Source: Saccharopolyspora elongata (GTDB lineage Bacteria > Actinomycetota > Actinomycetes > Mycobacteriales > Pseudonocardiaceae). Taken from it: a stretch of 64,000 nucleotides of DNA. This document shows positions 9,950 to 19,909 of this stretch, one piece after another. Numbering within the stretch: the first letter of the stretch is position 1; each line of letters opens with the position of its first letter. The stretch lies in contig NZ_SMKW01000026.1 in assembly GCF_004348985.1 (NCBI RefSeq), positions 54,639 to 118,638 of the forward strand, read 5' to 3'. A program made the translations under genes and the position numbers. The notes under the pieces are model-generated. The model was given only the letters and a program-made list of their open reading frames with translations. It was not told the origin of the DNA and made no database searches.

Positions 9950-10591
9950 ATGCGCAAGCGATTAGTCGGGGCGACCGTCGTGGTGGCGGCGGGGTTGGCG
10001 CTGAGCGGCTGTGCGGCAGGCGGTGCACCGCAGCAGACGGCCGGCGGTGGTTCGCAGGCCGAGAGCAGGCCGGTCGAGACCAGTGCCGGTCCGCAGCAGG
10101 AGACCACCGATGCGGCCGGCTCGAACCAGGGCGGGAACGCCACCGGCGACCGGCCGTGCGAGGCGTCCGACCTCGATGCGAAGTTCGTCACCTCCGAGAA
10201 CTACGACGGGCGCCCGAGCAGCGGCCAGTTCAGCGTGACCAAGAACAGCAACGACATGACCCCGTGCGTGCTCGACGGGTACCCGGAGATCAAGGCGATG
10301 CGCGGCTCCGAGGGCGGCGCGACCATGCCGGTGGCGATCCAGCAGGTGACGGCCGACGGCGCGCAGTCGATGCGGCTGGACGGGCACGGCGGTTTCGCCA
10401 GCTTCAACATCACCTGGACGACCTCCGGTGCCGACGGCGGGTGCGACATGCCGGGGGCGCTCTCGGTGCGGCTGCCGCGCGCCGGTTCCCAGGACATCGA
10501 GGTGCCGGTCAACCAGGGCCGCGACAACTCCCTGCGGATCTGCGAGAACGACGAGCTCCAGGTCCAGCCGTTCGGCGACTACACGAACTGA
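9950..10591 (+). CDS. DUF4232-type secreted lipoprotein
   Basis: 213 residues. The lipoprotein signal peptide MRKRLVGATVVVAAGLALSG ends in the lipobox LSGC, so Cys23 would be lipidated. A Gly/Gln/Ser linker follows, then a domain of about 130 residues with CEASDLDAKF, LDGYPEIKAM and ADGGCDMPG, which fits the DUF4232 pattern of actinobacterial cell-envelope proteins. The ATG at 9950 has GGGAG 9 bases upstream. Function unknown. It interrupts the usual truB-ribF neighbourhood and is closed by its own hairpin. Confidence 0.8.
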   Translation: MRKRLVGATVVVAAGLALSGCAAGGAPQQTAGGGSQAESRPVETSAGPQQETTDAAGSNQGGNATGDRPCEASDLDAKFVTSENYDGRPSSGQFSVTKNSNDMTPCVLDGYPEIKAMRGSEGGATMPVAIQQVTADGAQSMRLDGHGGFASFNITWTTSGADGGCDMPGALSVRLPRAGSQDIEVPVNQGRDNSLRICENDELQVQPFGDYTN

Positions 10592-10603
10592 GGCGATCCG
10601 CCC

Positions 10604-10632
10604 GCCCGTGCCGCGCGATCCGCGGCACGGGC
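10604..10632 (+). terminator. Terminator of the DUF4232 gene
   Basis: Perfect 12-bp stem GCCCGTGCCGCG/CGCGGCACGGGC (10604-10615 with 10621-10632), loop 5 nt, 12 bases after the stop codon. Confidence 0.7.
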
Positions 10633-10678
10633 GGTGGCGTTCCGGCCATCGGATAGCGGCGCAGTAGGCTTCCTGGTC

Positions 10679-11665
10679 GTGCAGCGTTGGCGTGGTTTGG
10701 AGCAGATTCCCGGTGGCTGGGGCCGGTGCGTGGTCACCATCGGCGTCTTCGACGGGGTGCACAGGGGACATCAGCAGCTGATCGCGCACGCGGTGCGGCA
10801 GGCCCGCCGCCGCGGCGTGCCGTGCGTGCTGATGACCTTCGACCCGCACCCGTCCGAGGTGGTGCGCCCGGGTAGTCACCCGGCACAGTTGACGACGCTG
10901 CGGCGCCGCGCCGAACTGGCCGAGCAGCTCGGGGTCGACGTCTTCTGCGTGCTGCCGTTCACCCGCGAGATCTCCCGCGTGCCCGCCGAGGAGTTCGTGC
11001 ACGCGATGCTGGTGGAGCGGTTGCACGCGGCGGAGATCGTGGTCGGCGAGAACTTCACCTTCGGCCACAAGGCGGCGGGCAACATCGAACTGCTGGCCAA
11101 GCTCGGCGAGCGGTTCGGCTTCGAGGTCGAATCCGACGCGCTGGTCTCCGGGCCGGTGGAGCGCGCCGACGACGCGGCGGGCCCCTCGGTGACCTTCTCC
11201 TCGACCTACATCCGCTCCTGCATCGACGCCGGCGACGTCGTGGCGGCCGCCTCCGCGCTGGGCCGCTACCACCGGCTGGAAGGCATCGTGGTGCGCGGCG
11301 CTGGGCGCGGCGGCAAGGAGCTCGGCTTCCCGACCGCCAACCTGTCCACCCCGCCGCACGCGGCGATCCCCGCCGACGGCGTGTACGCCGCGTGGTTCAC
11401 GCACCGCCGGCGCGGCTCGGTGCAGCCGGGCGAGACGCTGCCCGCGGCGGTGTCGGTGGGCAGCAACCCGACGTTCTCCGGCACCGAGCGCACCGTCGAG
11501 GCGTACGTGCTGGACATCGACGCCGACTTCTACGGCGAGCACGTCGACCTGGACTTCGTGCAGCGACTGCGGTCGATGGAGCGCTACGACACGGTCGAAG
11601 CGCTGATCGAGCAGATGCACCAGGACGTCGCCGAAACCCGGCGGATCCTCGCCGTGGGCGGGTGA
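10679..11665 (+). CDS. ribF: Bifunctional riboflavin kinase / FAD synthetase RibF
   Basis: 328 residues. Converts riboflavin to FMN and then FAD. The N-terminal nucleotidyltransferase domain has VTIGVFDGVHRGHQQLI (HxGH-type motif), MTFDPHPSEVV and VVGENFTFGHKAAG. The flavokinase domain has SSTYIRSCIDAGDV, ELGFPTANL and the DFVQRLRSMERYDTVEALIEQM tail. The GTG at 10679 gives the expected (M)QRWRGLEQIPGGWG N-terminus. Upstream of rpsO as in related genomes. Confidence 0.95.
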   Translation: MQRWRGLEQIPGGWGRCVVTIGVFDGVHRGHQQLIAHAVRQARRRGVPCVLMTFDPHPSEVVRPGSHPAQLTTLRRRAELAEQLGVDVFCVLPFTREISRVPAEEFVHAMLVERLHAAEIVVGENFTFGHKAAGNIELLAKLGERFGFEVESDALVSGPVERADDAAGPSVTFSSTYIRSCIDAGDVVAAASALGRYHRLEGIVVRGAGRGGKELGFPTANLSTPPHAAIPADGVYAAWFTHRRRGSVQPGETLPAAVSVGSNPTFSGTERTVEAYVLDIDADFYGEHVDLDFVQRLRSMERYDTVEALIEQMHQDVAETRRILAVGG

Positions 11666-11833
11666 GGCGGTATGCCGAACCCCCGAACGGGGCAGCCGCG
11701 TCCGCCGCGCGGCGCACCGCGGTCGGAACGCTTTTCGGATTCCCGGCCACGCCCGGCCGGTGACCTGGCAGTATTCAGGGCCGGATCAACAGCCGCCCGC
11801 GGCCGGGTCGGCGCCGACACGGGGGGAACGAAG

Positions 11834-12322
11834 GTGGCGGAGAACAGCAACGTCCAGCGGAACCTCGCACTGCAGCGGCAGTGGTACGGAGAGCCGCTGG
11901 GGGACCGGGTGCGCCGCCTGGTCGTTGCGTTCCGCATCTCGCAGGCCCAGCTCGCGGAAGTGCTCGGGATCAGCGCGCCGATGCTCAGCCAGGTGATGAG
12001 CGGCCGCCGGGCCAAGATCGGCAACCCGTCGGTGCTGGCCAGGCTGGTGATGCTGGAGCGCAAGGTGCTCATCCCCGGCGTCGCCGCGGGTGACGAGGAC
12101 GCGATCAAGCAGGCGCTGGAGGACGTCCGCCAGTCGCGCCCGTCGGTGGGCCGCGACAACCTGCCGGTCGTGGGTTCGGCGAACGGCGAGGAGGCCGCCT
12201 GGCCGGTGCTGCGCGAGGTGGCCAAGCCCGGCGAGCTGGCGGCGGCGGCGTCGCTGCTGGAGGGCCGCTACCCGGCGCTGGCGCAGCTGCTCCGCCGCGC
12301 CGCCAACGGCGACCTTGACTGA
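11834..12322 (+). CDS. XRE-type helix-turn-helix DNA-binding protein
   Basis: 162 residues. An HTH spans about residues 25-85, with LVVAFRISQAQLAEVLGIS and SAPMLSQVMSGRRAKIGNP resembling a lambda-repressor-type fold. The C-terminal half (LREVAKPGELAAAASLLEGRYP) is helical and unassigned. The GTG at 11834 follows GGGGGGAACGAAG. Similar proteins are widespread next to ribF/rpsO in Pseudonocardiaceae, suggesting a housekeeping regulator; targets are not visible from the sequence. Confidence 0.75.
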   Translation: MAENSNVQRNLALQRQWYGEPLGDRVRRLVVAFRISQAQLAEVLGISAPMLSQVMSGRRAKIGNPSVLARLVMLERKVLIPGVAAGDEDAIKQALEDVRQSRPSVGRDNLPVVGSANGEEAAWPVLREVAKPGELAAAASLLEGRYPALAQLLRRAANGDLD

Positions 12323-12374
12323 GCTCCCGCGGAGCCGCCGCGCGGGCGTCCGGGGAGTGCGCGGACACTGGGGT

Positions 12375-12944
12375 ATGCGTTTGTTCACCGCGTTGTGGCC
12401 GTCGGACGAGGCGGTGCGGCACCTGGCGTCGGCGGTAGACCGGCTCCATCCGGACCGGGTGGCCGAGGCGACCGCGGGCCTGCGCAAGTTCCGCTTCACA
12501 CACCCGTCGCGCTGGCACCTGACGCTTCGCTTCCACGGCGACGACGCCGACGAGCAGCGCGTGACCGGCCGGCTCGACCAGCGCGTAGCCGAGCTGCTGG
12601 AGACCGACCCGTCGTCGCCGCGCCTCCGGCTGGCCGGCGCCGGGACGTTCCGCGGCGTGCTGTGGGTCGGCGTCGAGCCGGAAACCGGCTCCGACGACGC
12701 CGCGCTGCGCGAGCTGGTTCGCGCGGCCGGTGGCGATCCGCGCGGTCACACCGCGCACCTCACCATCGCCAGGTGGGTCGCCGGGCGAGCCGACCGCGAG
12801 CTGCTGCCGGGGCTGTTCGCCGGCTACACCGGCCCGTGGTGGCGGCCGCGCGATCTCGCGGTGGTGTGCAGTGACCTGCGGGAAGGCGGTCGGGAGTACC
12901 GGACCGTGCACCGGGTGGCGGTGACGCGCGAGACGCCGGGTTGA
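12375..12944 (+). CDS. thpR: RNA 2',3'-cyclic phosphodiesterase (2H phosphoesterase, ThpR)
   Basis: 189 residues. Opens 2',3'-cyclic phosphates on RNA; formerly called 2'-5' RNA ligase. Begins MRLFTALWPSDEAVRHL. It carries the two defining HxTx motifs, HLTL at 48-51 and HLTI at 128-131. The ATG at 12375 is at the expected distance before the fold. It follows the XRE gene by 52 bp and ends just before a family A repeat. Confidence 0.88.
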   Translation: MRLFTALWPSDEAVRHLASAVDRLHPDRVAEATAGLRKFRFTHPSRWHLTLRFHGDDADEQRVTGRLDQRVAELLETDPSSPRLRLAGAGTFRGVLWVGVEPETGSDDAALRELVRAAGGDPRGHTAHLTIARWVAGRADRELLPGLFAGYTGPWWRPRDLAVVCSDLREGGREYRTVHRVAVTRETPG

Positions 12945-12957
12945 CGCCTGGTTTCTT

Positions 12958-13110
12958 AAGCGGCGGCAGCCGCTTGCGGTGTGGGACTCAACTTGCACCG
13001 CCGCGGGTTCTCAGACGTCGTCCTCGCGAGGACAGCCCCAGCGTGGTGTATTGGACATACATGAGTCGGGGATCCCACAGTGAGGCGGCGTACCCGCACC
13101 GCTACGCAAG
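12958..13110 (+). repeat. Family A dispersed element, copy A1
   Basis: Starts with the AAGCGGC-GGCA-GCCGCTT hairpin (12958-12975). Conserved blocks GGTGTGGGACTCAAC, CACCGCCGCGGGTTCTCAG, CGCGAGGACAGCCCC, AGTCGGGGATCCCACAG and CCCGCACCGCTACGC follow. It lies between thpR and the rpsO promoter. Compared with A2 it has diverged in the middle (GACGTCGTCC for GGGGTCTTCT). Confidence 0.85.
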
Positions 13111-13128
13111 CCGCTCCGGGAATGGTCC

Positions 13129-13162
13129 TTGACCCGGTCGCAGCAGCTCTCCCTGTTATCCT
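13129..13162 (+). promoter_or_regulatory. Possible rpsO promoter
   Basis: TTGACC at 13129-13134 followed by TGTTAT (13154-13159, spacing 19) or TATCCT (13157-13162, spacing 22). The -35 is good but both spacings are long. A leader of about 110 nt would precede rpsO, in keeping with S15 autogenous control in other bacteria. Confidence 0.35.
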
Positions 13163-13276
13163 GGCATGTGGAGCGGCTGCAGTCCGTGGTGGCCGCGTCC
13201 GGTCGACCTGGGGTCGACCCGCCACCCGATCGATCGGTCGGGCGTCGCTGACACGGGACATCGAAGGAGTCAATTC

Positions 13277-13546
13277 GTGGCGTTGTCCACTGAAGACAAG
13301 AAGCAGATCCTGGCCGAGTACGGCCTGAAGGACGGCGACACCGGTTCGCCGGAGGCCCAGGTGGCCCTGCTGACCAAGCGGATCGTCGGGCTGACCGAGC
13401 ACCTCAAGCAGCACAAGCACGACCACCACTCGCGTCGTGGTCTGCTGCTGATGGTCGGTCGCCGCCGTCGTCTGCTCAACTACCTGACCAAGGTGGACAT
13501 CGAACGCTACCGTTCGCTGATCCAGCGACTCGGTCTGCGTCGTTGA
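13277..13546 (+). CDS. rpsO: 30S ribosomal protein S15
   Basis: 89 residues. Primary 16S rRNA-binding protein of the central domain. Recognised by [53 protein letters not shown] and the ending RLGLRR. The GTG at 13277 is preceded by AAGGAG (13264-13269). Followed by a strong terminator and then pnp, the classical rpsO-pnp arrangement. Confidence 0.97.
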   Translation: MALSTEDKKQILAEYGLKDGDTGSPEAQVALLTKRIVGLTEHLKQHKHDHHSRRGLLLMVGRRRRLLNYLTKVDIERYRSLIQRLGLRR

Positions 13547-13550
13547 CGAA

Positions 13551-13588
13551 CACCGGGGGGAGCGGCCGATGGGCCGCTCCCCCCGGTG
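13551..13588 (+). terminator. rpsO terminator
   Basis: Perfect 17-bp GC-rich stem (13551-13567 with 13572-13588), 4-nt loop, 4 bases after the rpsO stop. Its position between rpsO and pnp suggests strong attenuation, so pnp likely has its own promoter or depends on read-through within the 207-bp gap. Confidence 0.85.
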
Positions 13589-13797
13589 CATGAAGAACGG
13601 ACGGCGCCCCGCGCGCCGTCGCAACTGAAGAGCGCTCACGGTGGCACGCACCGGACAGGCGTCCGCCGGTCCTCGGTAGTGGCTGCCGGGCAAGTCGTCG
13701 CAACAGACGTTCCCGGGGGCTTCGATCGATGGCCGGCCTCGTCGGACCACGATCCGGATGCTCCTGCCGTGGGCCTCGTGAAACCGAGGAGTCAACC

Positions 13798-16044
13798 TTG
13801 ACTGAACCCCAGATCGACGAGGGCGTCTACGAGGCCACCGCCGTGCTGGACAACGGCGCGTTCGGGACCCGGACCGTCCGGTTCGAGACCGGCCGGCTGG
13901 CCAAGCAGGCCGCCGGCAGCGTCGTCGCCTACCTCGACGACGACACCATGCTGCTGTCCGCCACCACGGCGTCCAAGCAGCCGAAGGAGCACTTCGACTT
14001 CTTCCCGCTGACCGTCGACGTCGAAGAGCGGATGTACGCCGCGGGCCGCATCCCCGGCTCGTTCTTCCGCCGCGAGGGTCGCCCGTCCACCGACGCGATC
14101 CTCACCTGCCGGCTGATCGACCGGCCGCTGCGCCCGTCCTTCGTGGACGGTCTGCGCAACGAGGTCCAGGTCGTCGTCACCGTGATGAGCCTGGTGCCCG
14201 GCGACCTCTACGACGTGCTGGCGATCAACGCCGCGTCGGCATCCACCCAGCTGTCCGGTCTGCCGTTCTCCGGCCCGATCGGCGGCACCCGAGTGGCCTT
14301 GATCGACGGCCAGTGGGTGGCCTTCCCGACCCATGAGCAGCTCGAGCGGGCCGTGTTCGACATGGTCGTCGCGGGTCGCATCGTCGGCGACGACGTGGCG
14401 ATCATGATGGTCGAGGCCGAGGCCACCGAGAAGACTGTCAACCTGGTCGCCGAGGGTGCGCAGGCGCCGACCGAAGAGGTCGTCGCCGCTGGTCTAGAGG
14501 CCGCGAAGCCCTTCATCCGGACCCTGTGCCAGGCGCAGCAGCAGCTCGCGCAGGCTGCGGCCAAGGAGGTCCAGGACTTCCCGGTGTTCCCGGCCTACGC
14601 CGAGGACGCCTTCACCGCCGTCGAGCAGGCCGTCTCCGGTGAGCTCGCCGAGGCGCTGAAGATCGGCGGCAAGCAGGAGCGGGAGAGCCGGCTCGACGAG
14701 ATCAAGGCCGCGGTGCTGGAGAAGGTCGGCACCGGCGAGGGCCAGCAGTTCGAGGGCCGCGAGAAGGAGGTCGGCGCCGCCTTCCGGTCGCTGACCAAGA
14801 AGCTGGTGCGCCAGCGGATCATCCGCGACCAGGTCCGCATCGACGGCCGCTCGCTGACCGACATCCGCAGCCTGTCCGCGGAGGTCGGCGTGATCCCGCG
14901 GGCCCACGGCTCGGCGCTGTTCGAGCGCGGCGAGACCCAGATCATGGGTGTCTCCACGCTGAACATGCTGCGCCTGGAGCAGACCATCGACTCGTTGTCC
15001 CCGGACACGACGAAGCGGTACATGCACCACTACAACTTCCCGCCCTACTCGACTGGTGAGACCGGCCGGGTCGGCAGCCCGAAGCGGCGCGAGATCGGCC
15101 ACGGCGCGCTGGCCGAGCGCGCGCTGATGCCGGTGCTGCCGACGCGCGAGGAGTTCCCGTACGCGATCCGCCAGGTCTCCGAGGCGCTGGGCTCCAACGG
15201 GTCCACCTCGATGGGCTCGGTGTGCGCCTCGACGCTGTCGCTGCTGAACGCGGGCGTGCCGCTGAAGGCGCCGGTGGCCGGCATCGCGATGGGCCTGGTG
15301 TCCGACGAGGTCGACGGTCAGACCCACTACGTGGCGCTGACCGACATCCTCGGTGCCGAGGACGCCTTCGGCGACATGGACTTCAAGGTCGCCGGCACGA
15401 AGGACTTCGTGACCGCGCTGCAGCTGGACACCAAGCTGGACGGCATCCCGTCCGAGGTGCTGGCCCAGGCGCTCGGCCAGGCCCGCGACGCCCGGTTCAC
15501 CATCCTCGAGGTGATGGCCGAGGCGATCGGCAAGCCCGACGAGATGAGCCCGCACGCCCCGCGGGTGACCTCCATCAGCATCCCGGTGGACAAGATCGGC
15601 GAGGTCATCGGCCCGAAGGGCAAGATGATCAACTCGATCACCGAGGAGACCGGCGCGGAGATCACCATCGAGGACGACGGCACCATCTACGTCGGTGCCG
15701 CCGACGGTCCGTCCGCGGAGGCCGCGATCGACAAGATCAACGCCATCGCGAACCCGCAGCTGCCGAAGGTCGGCGAGCGCTTCCTGGGCACCGTGGTCAA
15801 GACCGCGGCCTTCGGCGCGTTCGTCTCGCTGCTGCCGGGCAAGGACGGCCTAGTGCACATCTCCAAGCTGGGCAACGGCAAGCGCATCGGCAAGGTCGAG
15901 GACGTGGTGAACGTCGGCGACAAGCTGCGCGTGGAGATCGCCGACATCGACAGCCGCGGCAAGATCAGCCTGGTGCTGGTCAACGACGAGGCGGAGAAGG
16001 CCGAGGGCGAGGCCAAGCCGGAGGCCGAGACCCCGGCGCAGTGA
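13798..16044 (+). CDS. pnp: Polyribonucleotide nucleotidyltransferase (PNPase / GpsI)
   Basis: 748 residues. Phosphorolytic 3'-5' exoribonuclease and RNA polymerising enzyme; in actinomycetes also called guanosine pentaphosphate synthetase. First RNase PH domain from about 20 ([20 protein letters not shown]), helical linker, second RNase PH domain ([20 protein letters not shown] and [20 protein letters not shown]), KH domain ([15 protein letters not shown]) and S1 domain ([20 protein letters not shown]). The start is TTG 13798, supported by GAGGA upstream and the lack of other starts giving (M)TEPQIDEG. Confidence 0.96.
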   Translation: MTEPQIDEGVYEATAVLDNGAFGTRTVRFETGRLAKQAAGSVVAYLDDDTMLLSATTASKQPKEHFDFFPLTVDVEERMYAAGRIPGSFFRREGRPSTDAILTCRLIDRPLRPSFVDGLRNEVQVVVTVMSLVPGDLYDVLAINAASASTQLSGLPFSGPIGGTRVALIDGQWVAFPTHEQLERAVFDMVVAGRIVGDDVAIMMVEAEATEKTVNLVAEGAQAPTEEVVAAGLEAAKPFIRTLCQAQQQLAQAAAKEVQDFPVFPAYAEDAFTAVEQAVSGELAEALKIGGKQERESRLDEIKAAVLEKVGTGEGQQFEGREKEVGAAFRSLTKKLVRQRIIRDQVRIDGRSLTDIRSLSAEVGVIPRAHGSALFERGETQIMGVSTLNMLRLEQTIDSLSPDTTKRYMHHYNFPPYSTGETGRVGSPKRREIGHGALAERALMPVLPTREEFPYAIRQVSEALGSNGSTSMGSVCASTLSLLNAGVPLKAPVAGIAMGLVSDEVDGQTHYVALTDILGAEDAFGDMDFKVAGTKDFVTALQLDTKLDGIPSEVLAQALGQARDARFTILEVMAEAIGKPDEMSPHAPRVTSISIPVDKIGEVIGPKGKMINSITEETGAEITIEDDGTIYVGAADGPSAEAAIDKINAIANPQLPKVGERFLGTVVKTAAFGAFVSLLPGKDGLVHISKLGNGKRIGKVEDVVNVGDKLRVEIADIDSRGKISLVLVNDEAEKAEGEAKPEAETPAQ

Positions 16045-16075
16045 CCGATCGGCGCGCGTGACGCGCTGTCCAACG

Positions 16076-16105
16076 CGGCCCGTCCCGGAACTCCGGGGCG
16101 GGCCG
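16076..16105 (+). terminator. pnp terminator
   Basis: Stem CGGCCCGTCCCGG (16076-16088) with CCGGGGCGGGCCG (16093-16105), one mismatch, 4-nt loop, 31 bases after the pnp stop. Confidence 0.65.
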
Positions 16106-16165
16106 TACGGTTGTGAGTCGTCAACTCACGATGTCGCGACGAGACCAAGGTGGTTGGTGTTTGAT

Positions 16166-16327
16166 AAGCGGCGGCAGCCGCTTGTGGTGTGGGACTCAAC
16201 TCACACCGCCGCGGGTTCTCAGGGGTCTTCTCGCGAGGACAGCCCCGACGTGGTGAATTGGCTTCATGAGTCGGGGATCCCACAGCGAGAAGGCGCCTGA
16301 GGTCCCGCCACCCGCACCGCTACGCAA
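16166..16327 (+). repeat. Family A dispersed element, copy A2
   Basis: Most symmetrical copy. AAGCGGCGGCAGCCGCTT hairpin at the left end. Then a long imperfect hairpin: CTTCTCGC-8 nt-CCCCGAC on the left pairs with GTCGGGG-8 nt-GCGAGAAG on the right, extended by CTCAGG/CCTGAG. It fills the gap between pnp and the M16 protease gene together with the pnp terminator. Confidence 0.88.
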
Positions 16328-16356
16328 ACCAATTTCGAAATACTCTCTAAAGGGAC

Positions 16357-17694
16357 ATGAAGAAGCAGACACGCGCCGGGTACCTGCAGCGTCCCGGGAC
16401 CACTCGAATCCTCGGCGGCACCGGCGACGCGGCCGTGCGCCGGACGGTGTTGCCGGGCGGCTTGCGGGTGGTCACCGAGCCCGTGCCCGGCGTGCGCTCG
16501 GCCTCCGTCGGCATCTGGGTCGCGGTGGGTTCGCGCGACGAGGGCCGCCCGCAGGCCGGTGCCGCGCACTACCTGGAACACCTCCTCTTCAAGGGCACCG
16601 CCAAGCGCACGGCGGTGGACATCGCGCAGGAGATCGACGCCGTCGGCGGCGAGCTGAACGCCTTCACGGCCAAGGAGCACACCTGCTACTACGCGCACGT
16701 GCTCGACCGCGACCTGCCGCTGGCGATCGACATGCTCTGCGACGTGGTCTTCGACGCGCTGAACGCGAAGTCCGACGTGGATGTCGAGCGCAGCGTGGTC
16801 CTGGAGGAGATCGCGATGCGCGACGACGATCCCGAGGACCTGCTGCACGAGCTGTTCACCTCGGCGGTGCTCGGTGACCACCCGCTCGGCCGTTCCGTGC
16901 TGGGCACCGAGGACTCCATCACCGAGATGACCCGGGCCCGGGTCAACGGCTTCTACCGGCGCAGCTACGAGATGCCGAAGATGGTCATCGCCGCCGCGGG
17001 CAACGTCGACCACGGCCGGGTGCTGCGGCTGCTGCGCAAGGCGCTCGGCGACCGGCTGGACGGCGACGTGCTGCCCGCGCCGCCGCGCACGGGGCGGGCG
17101 CGGCTGCCGAAGCAGAAGCCGCTGGCGCTGCACACCGACGACACCGAGCAGGCCCATCTGCTGATGGGCTGCCGCGGCTTCGACCGCTACGACGACCGCC
17201 GCTTCGCGCTCGGCGTGCTCAACGCGGCGCTGGGCGGCGGCATGAGCTCGCGGCTGTTCCAGGAGGTGCGGGAGCGGCGGGGCCTGGCCTACTCGGTCTA
17301 CTCGGCCACCACGGCGTACTCCGATGCCGGGACGTTCTCGGTGTACGCGGGCTGTACCCCGGACCGGCTCGGCGAGGTCGCGACGGTGATCCGCGGCGTG
17401 CTCGCCGGCGTCGCGGCCGACGGGCTGACCGCGGACGAGGTGGAGCGCGGGCGCGGGCAGTTGCGCGGCGGCCTGGTGCTCGGCCTCGAGGACAGCGCGT
17501 CCCGGATGAGCCGGATCGGCAAGATCGAGCTGAACTACGGCAGGCACTTCACGGTCGAGGAGACCCTGGAGCGCATCGACGCGGTCACCGTCGACGACGT
17601 CGCGGAGCTCGCGGCCGAGCTGCTGCGCCGCCCGCTGACCACCGCCGTCGTCGGGCCGTACGACTCGCCCGAGGACCTGCCCGACGGCGTGTGA
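16357..17694 (+). CDS. M16 family zinc metalloprotease (PepR-like)
   Basis: 445 residues. Insulinase-like peptidase with the inverted zinc motif HYLEH at 71-75 and the downstream ligand region VLEEIAMRDDDPED. The C-terminal R/Y pair region is RRGLAYSVYSATTAYSDAG. It starts at ATG 16357 with AAAGGGA upstream. The pnp-M16-dapB order matches mycobacterial gpsI-pepR-dapB. Substrates are unknown; relatives may process secreted or envelope peptides. No signal peptide is visible. Confidence 0.93.
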   Translation: MKKQTRAGYLQRPGTTRILGGTGDAAVRRTVLPGGLRVVTEPVPGVRSASVGIWVAVGSRDEGRPQAGAAHYLEHLLFKGTAKRTAVDIAQEIDAVGGELNAFTAKEHTCYYAHVLDRDLPLAIDMLCDVVFDALNAKSDVDVERSVVLEEIAMRDDDPEDLLHELFTSAVLGDHPLGRSVLGTEDSITEMTRARVNGFYRRSYEMPKMVIAAAGNVDHGRVLRLLRKALGDRLDGDVLPAPPRTGRARLPKQKPLALHTDDTEQAHLLMGCRGFDRYDDRRFALGVLNAALGGGMSSRLFQEVRERRGLAYSVYSATTAYSDAGTFSVYAGCTPDRLGEVATVIRGVLAGVAADGLTADEVERGRGQLRGGLVLGLEDSASRMSRIGKIELNYGRHFTVEETLERIDAVTVDDVAELAAELLRRPLTTAVVGPYDSPEDLPDGV

Positions 17695-17713
17695 CCTCGG
17701 GGCGGTGCCAATC

Positions 17714-17759
17714 CCACGAGAAATCGACCCTCACCCCGGTGAGGGTCGATTTCTCGTGG
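17714..17759 (+). terminator. Strong terminator after the M16 protease gene
   Basis: Perfect 22-bp inverted repeat with a 2-nt loop (17714-17735 with 17738-17759), half-site CCACGAGAAATCGACCCTCA. It is unusually long and its middle is less GC-rich than the local average. It separates the protease from dapB. Confidence 0.85.
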
Positions 17760-17847
17760 AATTGCGCCCCGGCGCCCGGGCGGGTGCCGGGGTGCCGCCC
17801 GGTTCGGGCGTGTCGGCGCTGCATAGACTCGGGGTGCACTGGAGTAG

Positions 17848-18615
<768 letters not shown>

Positions 18616-19083
18616 GTGGCCCGCAAGCTGATGACCCCGCGGACGTCCGCGTTCGTGGTGGCGATCGTGCTGCTGGTGTACCTGGTGCTCATGGGTGGCC
18701 GCGCGGTCACCATGATCACCAGCGGGCAGCCGGTGTTCATCGCCCTCGGGGTGGCGGTCTTCGTGCTGCCGGTGCTCGGCGCGCTGCTGGTCGTCGACCA
18801 GCTGCGGTTCGGCGCGAGCACCGAGCGGCTCGCGCAGCGGCTCTACGACGAGGACGCGCTGCCGGACGTCTCGCACCTGCCCCGGCGGCCCTCCGGCCGC
18901 GTCGAGCGGGAGGCGGCGGACGCGTACTTCGACGAGAAGCAGGCCGAACTCGAAGCCGCGCCGCAGGATTGGCGCCGCTGGTTCGCGCTGGCGCAGGCCT
19001 ACGACCTGGCCGGCGATCGCAACCGCGGCCGCAAGGCGATGCGCCGCGCGATCGAGCTGGAGCGCGAAGAATCCGCGCGGTGA
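18616..19083 (+). CDS. Two-helix membrane protein of unknown function
   Basis: 155 residues. Two membrane helices (about 12-32 and 40-62). The cytoplasmic tail is helical and charged, with a TPR-like stretch DWRRWFALAQAYDLAGDRNR. The start codon directly follows the dapB stop, implying translational coupling. Proteins of this type are conserved after dapB in Pseudonocardiaceae and mycobacteria, but no function is known. Confidence 0.8.
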   Translation: MARKLMTPRTSAFVVAIVLLVYLVLMGGRAVTMITSGQPVFIALGVAVFVLPVLGALLVVDQLRFGASTERLAQRLYDEDALPDVSHLPRRPSGRVEREAADAYFDEKQAELEAAPQDWRRWFALAQAYDLAGDRNRGRKAMRRAIELEREESAR

Positions 19084-19101
19084 CGCGGTTTTCGCCCGGC
19101 G

Positions 19102-19480
19102 CTACTCGACCCCGCCGCGGGACCGTCCCGGCGTGATCAGCCCGGTTCCGTAGGCCAGCGCCACGAGCTGCGAGCGGACCCGCGCGTCCAATTTGGACAG
19201 CAGCCGACCGACGTGGGTTCGCGCGGTGGCCGCTCGGCGATCTCGGCGTTGGAACACCCGGCGCGGACCTCGGCCAGCACCTGGAGCTCCCGCTCGGTCA
19301 GCCCGCGGGTGACCCCGGGCGACAGCAGCGCCTCGCCGCCTGCCACCACCCGCACCGCCTCGCGCATCTGCTCCGGCGCGGTGTCCTTCAGCAGGAAGCC
19401 CGCCGCCCCGGCGCGGACCGCGTCGAGGGTGTTCTCGTCCGTGTCGAACGTGGTGAGCGAAACATGGTGCGCCCGAAGCT
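19102..19480 (-). pseudogene. Remnant of a NarL/LuxR-type response regulator
   Basis: On the minus strand one frame reads TTFDTDENTLDAVRAGAAGF, then LLKDTAPEQMREAVRVVAGG and GLTERELQVLAEVRAGCSNA: the end of a receiver domain and the start of the LuxR HTH. After EIAERP the frame shifts and HTH helix residues continue in another frame as THVGRLLSKLDARVRSQLVALAYGTGLI. Upstream of TTFDTD the receiver domain, including its phospho-Asp, is lost behind in-frame stops. No sensor kinase is adjacent. It is a C-terminal fragment with at least one frameshift, so non-functional. Confidence 0.85.
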
Positions 19481-19792
19481 ATTCGGGCAGCGCTTTCACG
19501 TCGTCGGCCTGGAAGCTCTCGCGCCGTGCGCATCTCGACTAGGCCGTGCTCGGTCCGAAGCGGACCGCCTCTTTGCACGCCGCAACGGCGGCGGCATTGC
19601 GGGCGATCCTCAGGCACAATGGGTGCAGGCGCGCGGACTGCGGCTTTTCGGGATTTCTGAAAGAAATGTTTCGAGGCGGCCGCAAGGTAGGGTTACATTG
19701 TTAACTCCTCTACCGCTCTTCGGGTGAACGCGGGCGCGTGCTGCGCTTTTCCGGGTAACGATGTGCGGCGATCTCACCAAGTGGTTGGGCCA
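19481..19792. other. Non-coding stretch before the leader-peptide promoter
   Basis: No open frame with family character on either strand. GC content drops (for example around GAAAGAAATGTTTCGAGG at 19659). It may hold decayed remains of the response regulator's 5' half and upstream regulatory sequence for the following operon. Confidence 0.5.
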
Positions 19793-19821
19793 TTGACAGC
19801 GTCACCGGTAGTCCCGATCAT
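19793..19821 (+). promoter_or_regulatory. Likely leaderless promoter of the Cys leader peptide / SBP56 operon
   Basis: Perfect TTGACA at 19793-19798, 17-bp spacer, GATCAT at 19816-19821. A start site 7-8 bases later falls on the ATG at 19829. The leader ORF has no Shine-Dalgarno sequence, so leaderless translation is the natural reading. Confidence 0.6.
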
Positions 19822-19828
19822 TTCAGCC

Positions 19829-19909
19829 ATGTCTAGGTTCGCCACTCTGGTGGCTCGCCTGCATGTCGATTTGGTGCAGCAGGCCAGCGCGCTCTGTTGC
19901 GCCGGCTAG
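19829..19909 (+). CDS. Cysteine-type regulatory leader peptide (26 aa)
   Basis: 26 residues. It has the conserved pattern of actinobacterial putative leader peptides, ARLHVDL then ASALCC near the end; the tandem Cys codons TGT TGC are at 19895-19900, followed by Ala-Gly-stop. Such peptides precede sulfur-metabolism genes, and cysteine-rich leaderless ORFs act as cysteine-responsive attenuators in mycobacteria. Here it lies 171 bp upstream of a secreted SBP56-family gene and a sulfur transporter. There is no ribosome-binding site; a promoter places the transcript start at or next to the ATG. When Cys-tRNA is scarce, ribosomes should stall at the Cys codons and change folding of the downstream leader. 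Confidence 0.8.
   Translation: MSRFATLVARLHVDLVQQASALCCAG

Noticed and set aside
12958..16327. Family A copies A1 and A2 as ends of a composite transposon around rpsO-pnp
   Set aside because: The elements are in direct orientation and flank conserved core genes in their normal order; no transposase or target duplication is seen.
19724..19828. Longer version of the leader ORF starting at 19724
   Set aside because: The extra 35 residues overlap the TTGACA promoter and are not conserved-looking; the family pattern begins at the ATG at 19829.
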